Origin: Macrophomina tecta
Lineage: Eukaryota; Ascomycota; Dothideomycetes; Botryosphaeriales; Botryosphaeriaceae
Assembly: GCA_024180945.1 (NCBI GenBank)
Contig: JAKSGN010000003.1
Span: forward strand, 1,178,001-1,242,000
DNA length: 64,000 nt
Direction: 5' to 3'
Part shown: positions 58,301-64,000 of the stretch, piece after piece
Layout: every line of letters starts with the position of its first letter
Numbering within the stretch: the stretch's first letter is position 1
Program-made: the position numbers and the translations under genes
The notes under the pieces: model-generated
Told to the model about the DNA's origin: nothing
The model's database searches: none
What the model saw: only the letters and a program-made list of their open reading frames with translations

Positions 58301-60988
58301 CTAAGCCCCCTAAAGTAGCCCCGTTTAACTAGGACGCCTACACCCCTAGTAATAGGTAAAAATAGCCCCCTCTAGACCGAACGGAGCTTTAGAACGCCTG
58401 CTTTAAGAAAATAAAAGCTACTACGCCTAGGCTAGACTAGATTACGTACGAGATAATTACCTACGCGTATAACGCCCACCCGGAGGCCTTTTATAAGGTA
58501 TATAGCTTACTAATCTAGTATAGTTACTACCCTACGTGCTAGAAATAAGCTACCGGCGCAATTCTAAAGAAACCTAATAAACCGGACGAGCACGCTTCTA
58601 AAGCCTATCGGGTTATAGCTCTTTTAAATTACTTAGGTAAAATAACAGAACGGATTATAGCTAAACGACTAAGCTATCTAGCCGAAACTACTAATCTCCT
58701 CCACCTAAGCTAAATAGGGGGTAGATTATAAAAATTAGCTATCGACGCGTGCTTTCTTCTAGCTACCGAAATAGAAGAAAACCAAGCCGTAAAGCTTAAA
58801 ACGTCTACGCTTTTTCTAGACGTAAAGGGGGTATTCGACTACGTCGCCTAAGACTAACTCCTAGAAATAATAGCCCGGCTAGAATTACCCCTTAATCTAC
58901 TAGCCTAGGTTAGATCCTTTATAAACTCCCGGACCCTACGCCTAAGCTTTAACGGAGAAGTAGAGGAATTTAGTAAAATTAAAACGGATATACCGTAAGA
59001 AAGCCCTACTTCGCCTATACTATTTCTAATATATATCCGAGAGCTATTTTAGTTAAACGTAGTTAATTTCCGCTCTTATATCGACGATCTATTTCTTACG
59101 GTTAGCTCTACGAGCTAGAAAAAGAACGTTAAGATACTAGAACGCGAAGTTATAAAGCTCTATAGCTTAAATAAAGAAAACGCTATTTAATTCGACCTAG
59201 AAAAGACTGAAATTATATACTTTTCTAAAGAAAAAGAGGCCTAGACTCTACCCCTTACGCTCCCTAACGGGGACGTAGTAAAACTAAAGAAACTAGTTTA
59301 ATATCTAGAAGTATTTTTCGACCCCCTACTTACTTATAAGAGCCACGTCTCTATAAGAATAAGCTAAGCCCGTTTCGCCTTTTATAGGCTCTCCCGACTA
59401 GCTAATACCGAACGAGAACTTAGTCCCTACGCTATACGGTAACTTTATATAGCGTGCGTTACCTCTATCGCCGACTACGGGAGCTAATTCTACTAGAAAA
59501 ACTAAGCCTCGATTAAACGCCAAATAAGAATATTATAAAACCTAGCCCTACGTAAAATACTAGGAACGTTTAGAACCGTACTAGTTACCCCCCTAGAAAT
59601 AGAAGCCGCCCTTCCACCTACGTACCTCCGCCTAGACGAAAATGTTCGAAAATACGCCCTTAGAGCACTTCGCCTAGGACCTAAATACCCCGTTTAATAG
59701 CTTATATTTAAACCCGAAAACGACGCCCCTACGCAATCCTACTAGCTTTAAAATATAAAGAATATACTTAGTACTAGGCCTAATAACCTAGAAACGGTAA
59801 AACCCTTCTACTAAAGAAGAAGAGGCCGAACGCTATAAGTAAGAACTACGTATCCTAGAGAATAATACTATACTTATCTATACCAACGCTAGCTCTAACC
59901 CGCAAGGAAAAGGAATAGGCGTAGGTATAAGTATAAAAGAAAAATAAGCCGAAACAACTAACCACGTTCTAGAAAAGATAGATAATATTAGCCCTAGTAA
60001 CCTCGTATATAACGGCGAACTCGAGGCTATTACCTAAGCCCTCGAACTAGCCGAAAAAAACGAATACGCGCTCTAAAATATTAGAGTCTATGCGGATAAC
60101 TAGGCCGCTCTCTACCGGCTTAAAACCCCTTCGAAAAACCTAGGACAAGGCTACGTTATAAGGGCTATAAACGCTAGTAAAATCCTACTCGAAAGGGGTA
60201 ATTTAGTAATTCTCTAATAGGTCCTAGGACACCTAAAAATCCACGGAAATGAACGAGCCGATTATCTAGCTAAAGAAGTAACTAAAACCACCTCTAATAT
60301 AAGCGAAACTAGCCTAGTATTTTACGGAATGCTTAATAAAATACCGCTTATATAGGAATAGCATTTAGAAGCTACGAAAAGCTAAGAGAAAAGCTCTAAA
60401 ACCGATTACCTACGCTAATACCATTAGAAAATAAAGAAAAAGATCTACGCCCTCTTTAAAAAGAGAAATACGATTAGCGCCTTATACTAGCTAAAGATAG
60501 GATACGGATACTTTAGATTCTATCTTTATAGGTTTAATCGAAGCGAAATAGATAGATATCCCTACTTAAATAATACTAAATAAACCCCTAAATACCTCTT
60601 TCTTAAATACCCCTACTACGACATAGAACGATAGGAGCTTAGGGAAAAACTAGGAACTAAAAATCCTAGCCTAAACCTACTTCTAAATATCGAATTTAGC
60701 CTAGAACCTACCCTAGACTACCTCGAATAAACACGGATTTCTACGCGTAAATAGATCCTAGGACTCTCTTCAGCGAAAGACTAAATACGTAGATATGCGC
60801 CGCTCTTTATTCTTTACTATTTTACTAGTTTACTACCTTTCTATTCTACTACCTTTATTCCCTTTGTTTTACTACGCCCCTTGGCCCACGCCACGCTATT
60901 TTACTAAAATACTTATGTACCTAAATACTAACTCTATATAGATTGCCCTAGGCCGTCTATAATAGTTACTAACTCTACACGGACGTTA

Positions 60989-61033
<45 letters not shown>

Positions 61034-61034
61034 T
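55345..61034 (+). mobile_element. Near full-length LINE (Tad1/I-like, with RNase H), RIP-inactivated
   Basis: About 5.7 kb. The 5' end is inferred from the homologous piece at 52055. ORF1 starts at ATG 55738 (67 codons open), then continues in the same frame with many TAG/TAA codons to a degenerate Cys/His knuckle region near 56830. ORF2 follows: an EEP endonuclease (GDFNQHHPWW at 57442-57471, then VIDLTLA near 57600), a reverse transcriptase (YIDDL at 59077-59091), and after one frameshift an RNase H domain (YTNASSNPQGKGIGVG near 59879; GNERADYLA near 60249) and a C-terminal Cys/His motif in which Cys codons have become Tyr. Nearly all stops are TAG or TAA at expected Trp or Gln sites, fitting C-to-T change on either strand. 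The element cannot encode functional proteins. Confidence 0.87.
60988..61034 (+). repeat. (TAA)n tail of the LINE
   Basis: About 15 tandem TAA units directly after the 3' end GACGTTAAA. Equivalent tails close the other copies (52985-53019 reversed; 61981-62000), so this is the reverse-transcription tail of the family rather than a random microsatellite. Confidence 0.85.
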
Positions 61035-62000
61035 AGCTCCCGTAGTCGGCGATAGAGATAACGTACGCTATATAAAATTATTATATAGCGTAGGGGCTTA
61101 ATTCTTTCTTAGTATTAGCTAGTCGGGATAGTCTATAGAAGATGAAACGGGCTTAGCTTATTCTTATAGAGACGTGGCTCTTATAAGTAAGTAGAGGGTC
61201 GAAAAATACTTCTAGATATCGAACTAGTTTCTTTAGTTTTACTACGTTTCCGTTAGGAAGCGTAAGGGGTAGAGTCTAGGCCTCTTTTTCTTTAGAAAAG
61301 TATATAATTTCGGTCTTTTCTAGGTCGAATTAAATAGCGTTTTCTTTACTTAAGCTATAGAGCTTTATAACTTCGCGTTCTAGTATCTTAACGTTTTTTT
61401 TCTAGCTCGTAGAGCTAACCGTAAGAGATAAATCGTTAATATAGAAGCGGAAATTAACTACGTTTAACTAAAATAGCTCTCGGATATATATTAGAAATAG
61501 TATAGGCGAAGTAGGGCTTTCTTACGGTATACCCGTTTTAATTTTACTAAATTCCTCTACTTCTCCGTTAAAGCTTAGGCGTAGGGTTCGGGAGTTTATA
61601 AAGGATCTAACCTAGGCTAGTAGATTAAGGCGTAATTCTAGTACTAAAAACTAAAGACCCTAGCTTAAACCTACTTCTAAATACCGAATTTAGCCTAGAA
61701 CCTACCCTAGACTACCTCGAATAAACACGGATTTCTACGTGTAAATAGATCCTAGGACTTTCTTCGGCGAAAGACTAAATATGTAGATACGCGCCGCTTC
61801 TTATTTTTTACTACTTTACTAGTTTACTATCTTTCTATTCTACTACCTTTATTCCTTATGTTTTACTATGCCCCTTAGCCTATGCCACGCTATTTACTAA
61901 AATACTTATATACCTAAATACCGACCCTATATAGATTGCCCTAGGCTATCTATAATAGTTACTAACTCTACACAGACGTTAAATAATAATAATAATAATA
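61035..62000 (+). mobile_element. 5'-inverted, truncated LINE copy (twin-priming structure)
   Basis: Two parts of the same LINE in opposite orientation. Bases 61035-61641 are the reverse complement of about 58879-59489 (reverse transcriptase). Bases 61642-61980 are the 3' end in + orientation (about 60654-60987), followed by a (TAA)n tail at 61981-62000. The 1.16 kb between is missing. The outer edge overlaps the preceding TAA tail by a few bases (AATTA). This matches the product of twin priming described for mammalian L1. Confidence 0.75.
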
Positions 62001-62662
62001 GGCTTTTAGATATATACTATATTATAGCGTAGATTTATATACGTTCATTTAGTACCTAATGCTTAGATAGTTTAAGTACTTTTCGTTTTTAGTACTTAGG
62101 CGGAGTTTTTTGGCCTTATAGCTAACGCGGTAGATATAAAGTTATTTATTAATAGTTTATTTTTATTTCTTAAGCATTTTAAAGGCGGTTATAATAAAGC
62201 TAGTATTCTAGTTTTCTCTTTAGTTCTTAGGGATAATCTAGTAGGAATTACCTACTATAGTAAGATTTAGATTAAAGGTTATAATCTCGTCCTTAATAAG
62301 ACTTAAGATATTAAGATCTAGCGTCTTTTATATAGAAATACTATAAATAACTATCTTATACTAGGTCTTATTTACGCGTAGAATAGCTTATAGAATAATT
62401 TATTTAATAACTACCTTATTCTTAAGAAAAAAAGGCCGCGTTATAGTTCTTAATTTCTATAATAACGATATTACTATTAAGAAAGAGTTAAATATTAGAG
62501 TATAGACTTAGTTTTAAACCCTATATTTTTAAATACGCGGTTTAGGCGATTATAGAGGTTAAGAGGCTAGATAGTATTCTTAGAACTAGAGTAGAAAATT
62601 ATAATTTATCTATTTTTTACTAGGGTTATAATAGGCTTAGAAGCTATTATTAGAATAATAGG
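62001..62662 (-). mobile_element. LINE ORF1 fragment, heavily RIP-mutated
   Basis: The reverse complement of about 56260-56909 (ORF1, including the knuckle region). It is more decayed than the full-length copy. It begins exactly after the tail of the preceding copy, so the two elements are joined tail to body without spacer. Confidence 0.7.
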
Positions 62663-62949
62663 CCCTAGTATACCCTTAGAGTACTTATACCATGCATTTT
62701 ACGTGCTTATTACGTGCTACGCATGGGCCTCTAGTATATAACACTACTAAGGAGTAAATCCTATACTACTAAGAATTCGTACCTAAGAATATATAACTCT
62801 TCTAAAGGCTCTCTACTTATAACTAGCCTATTTACTTATAATTAAATTCTTCTTAATTTCTTTCGGAAAAGCAGCCGGCCTTAAAGAACTATATATAATA
62901 ATTTCGATAAAAAGAATAATTTTATAATAATAAAAATAAGGGGCTAATA
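62663..62949. other. AT-rich sequence, nothing recognised
   Basis: About 290 bases between the ORF1 fragment and the next reading frame. A short stretch near 62690-62730 retains TG and CA dinucleotides and two GTGCT repeats. No element could be assigned. Confidence 0.4.
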
Positions 62950-64000
62950 AAGCTATTTAAATACTTAAGGCGAACGAATAGAAATAGGCTTATTAACCCC
63001 CGAAGGCTATTAAACGCTAATCATCGATAGAAGTACCTAGGGCATTAAATACCTAATAGGTAATGTAGCTAAACTAGAGACGTTTATAGCTATTAATAAA
63101 CTATAACGCTTACGTAGCACACCTATAAAAGATATATTAAAAGCCGAGCTTCTAGAACGTCTTAATTATATTAAGGTTTTATAATAGCTATAAGTAGCTT
63201 TTAATGGCGAACTATCTACCGTCCCTATACTAAACGTAGGCGAAACGCATACGGAAAGTAGAGTAGATAATAGTGAAAAGCGACTTAATCTTCTTATAAG
63301 AAATCTACCTCTAAAACTTAAAGGCCTTACTTAGAGCTTATACGACTTATAGACGAATACGATAGAAATATGTTTTAATATATACTAGGTAGATAAGGAT
63401 TATCTTAGAAGAACTCTCTAGACTATTAAAGAACTATCTAAATATAAGACCTTCTTTTAGCACATTTAAAGACGTCTAATAAACTAGAAAAAACTAGTAC
63501 TACTTTAGTAGAAGTTTAAGATATTAGTATAGAATTATATTTATAACTCTATCGTCTACTGCCTTAATAATACTATTAGTTATTATACTACGGTAATAAA
63601 GAAGGGCTAGAAGTTTATAGAATTCTATATCTAAATAAAGATATATAAGGATAAATTTATATATTAGATTTAAAATATAGATTATCGTATTAACTAGATT
63701 TACTCTCGGCTTTTATTATTTATATATATAGATGCCAGGATCCGCTTCCTAAACGAATTAAGGCCTTATAGGACTTCGGGAATGAGATATATAAAAGTAG
63801 TTAATTATTATTAGAACGCCTTCCGACGGCGGCTATCTATCTACGCTATACTACCTTTCTTTTCTAGGCGGCTTAAGGCCGCTACTATTTCTAGGAAAGA
63901 ACCTTCTCTTTACTAACTACCGTATTCTAATATCTAGGCGGGTAGATTTTAATAGATCGTAATCTATTATAGTCCTTAGATACAGAAAGTTAATTAGAGA
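62950..64000 (+). pseudogene. RIP-mutated reading frame of unknown (possibly retrotransposon gag) origin
   Basis: From about 63190 to the window end one frame on the + strand is interrupted only by TAG and TAA codons, at a spacing that suits lost Trp and Gln codons. Between them it keeps coding-like text such as FNGELSTVPILNVGETH, SEKRLNLLIRNLPLKLKGL, KKGxKFIEFYI and FLNELRPYRTSGMRYIKVV. The last pieces recall the end of fungal LTR-retrotransposon gag domains (a Q-x-FxEFY segment and a LRPxL-like segment), but the match is weak. It runs off the window. Confidence 0.45.

Noticed and set aside
60988..61034. Tandem TAA units as CRISPR-like or structural repeat
   Set aside because: Simple trinucleotide tail of the LINE, with equivalents on the other copies; no spacers.
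55345..64000. Idea that in-frame TAG/TAA are read as amino acids (altered code)
   Set aside because: The neighbouring genes use standard stops, and the pattern goes with CpA loss and Cys-to-Tyr changes, which RIP explains.

Overview
The first 51.8 kb look like a gene-dense euchromatic segment of a filamentous ascomycete (Pezizomycotina, most likely Dothideomycetes). Genes lie on both strands, introns are short (46-70 nt) with GT..AG ends and CTAAC/CTGAC-like branch points, and there are clear orthologues of DCP2, IBA57, NCS2/CTU2, DCN1, MVP1, palH/RIM21, FUR1, FEX1 and a HAM1-type protein. The last 12 kb are AT-rich, almost free of CpA/TpG and full of in-frame TAG/TAA codons, which is the signature of repeat-induced point mutation (RIP), a defence found in this group of fungi. 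I could not run any search; family calls rest on motifs and exon structures read by eye.

Layout. 1-7410: accessory genes that look like tailoring enzymes of a small-molecule pathway: a broken UDP-glycosyltransferase, a tail-anchored sulfotransferase, a cytochrome P450 and a DHA1-type MFS pump. 7411-14441: a poorly conserved stretch with an AT-rich island, a small single-pass membrane protein, a probable coiled-coil gene remnant and a seven-exon secreted protein. 14442-37599: conserved housekeeping block: PTM1-like GOST protein, NCS2 (tRNA thiolation), a polytopic membrane protein, a DUF4112 protein, DCP2 (mRNA decapping), IBA57 (mitochondrial Fe-S), a bestrophin-like channel, DCN1 (cullin neddylation), MVP1 (sorting nexin) and palH (pH sensing). 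37600-40649: gene-poor, with a decayed NAD-dependent epimerase. 40650-51550: F-box/RCC1 protein, uracil phosphoribosyltransferase, FEX1 fluoride exporter and HAM1-like protein.

51968-64000: a cluster of RIP-mutated non-LTR retrotransposons (LINEs). One almost full-length copy runs on the + strand (about 55345-61034; ORF1, endonuclease, reverse transcriptase, RNase H, (TAA)n tail). It is surrounded by truncated copies on both strands, two of which have the 5'-inverted structure expected from twin priming. Two separate cDNAs of this family stop within about 4 nt of the same internal template position. The window ends in another RIP-mutated reading frame of unknown family.

The most unusual observations are the twin-priming structures and shared stop in the LINE cluster, a second in-frame start with an NLS-like leader inside a long DCN1 intron, and the group of intact and broken tailoring genes at the left edge. 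I did not find a clear new defence or biosynthetic system.
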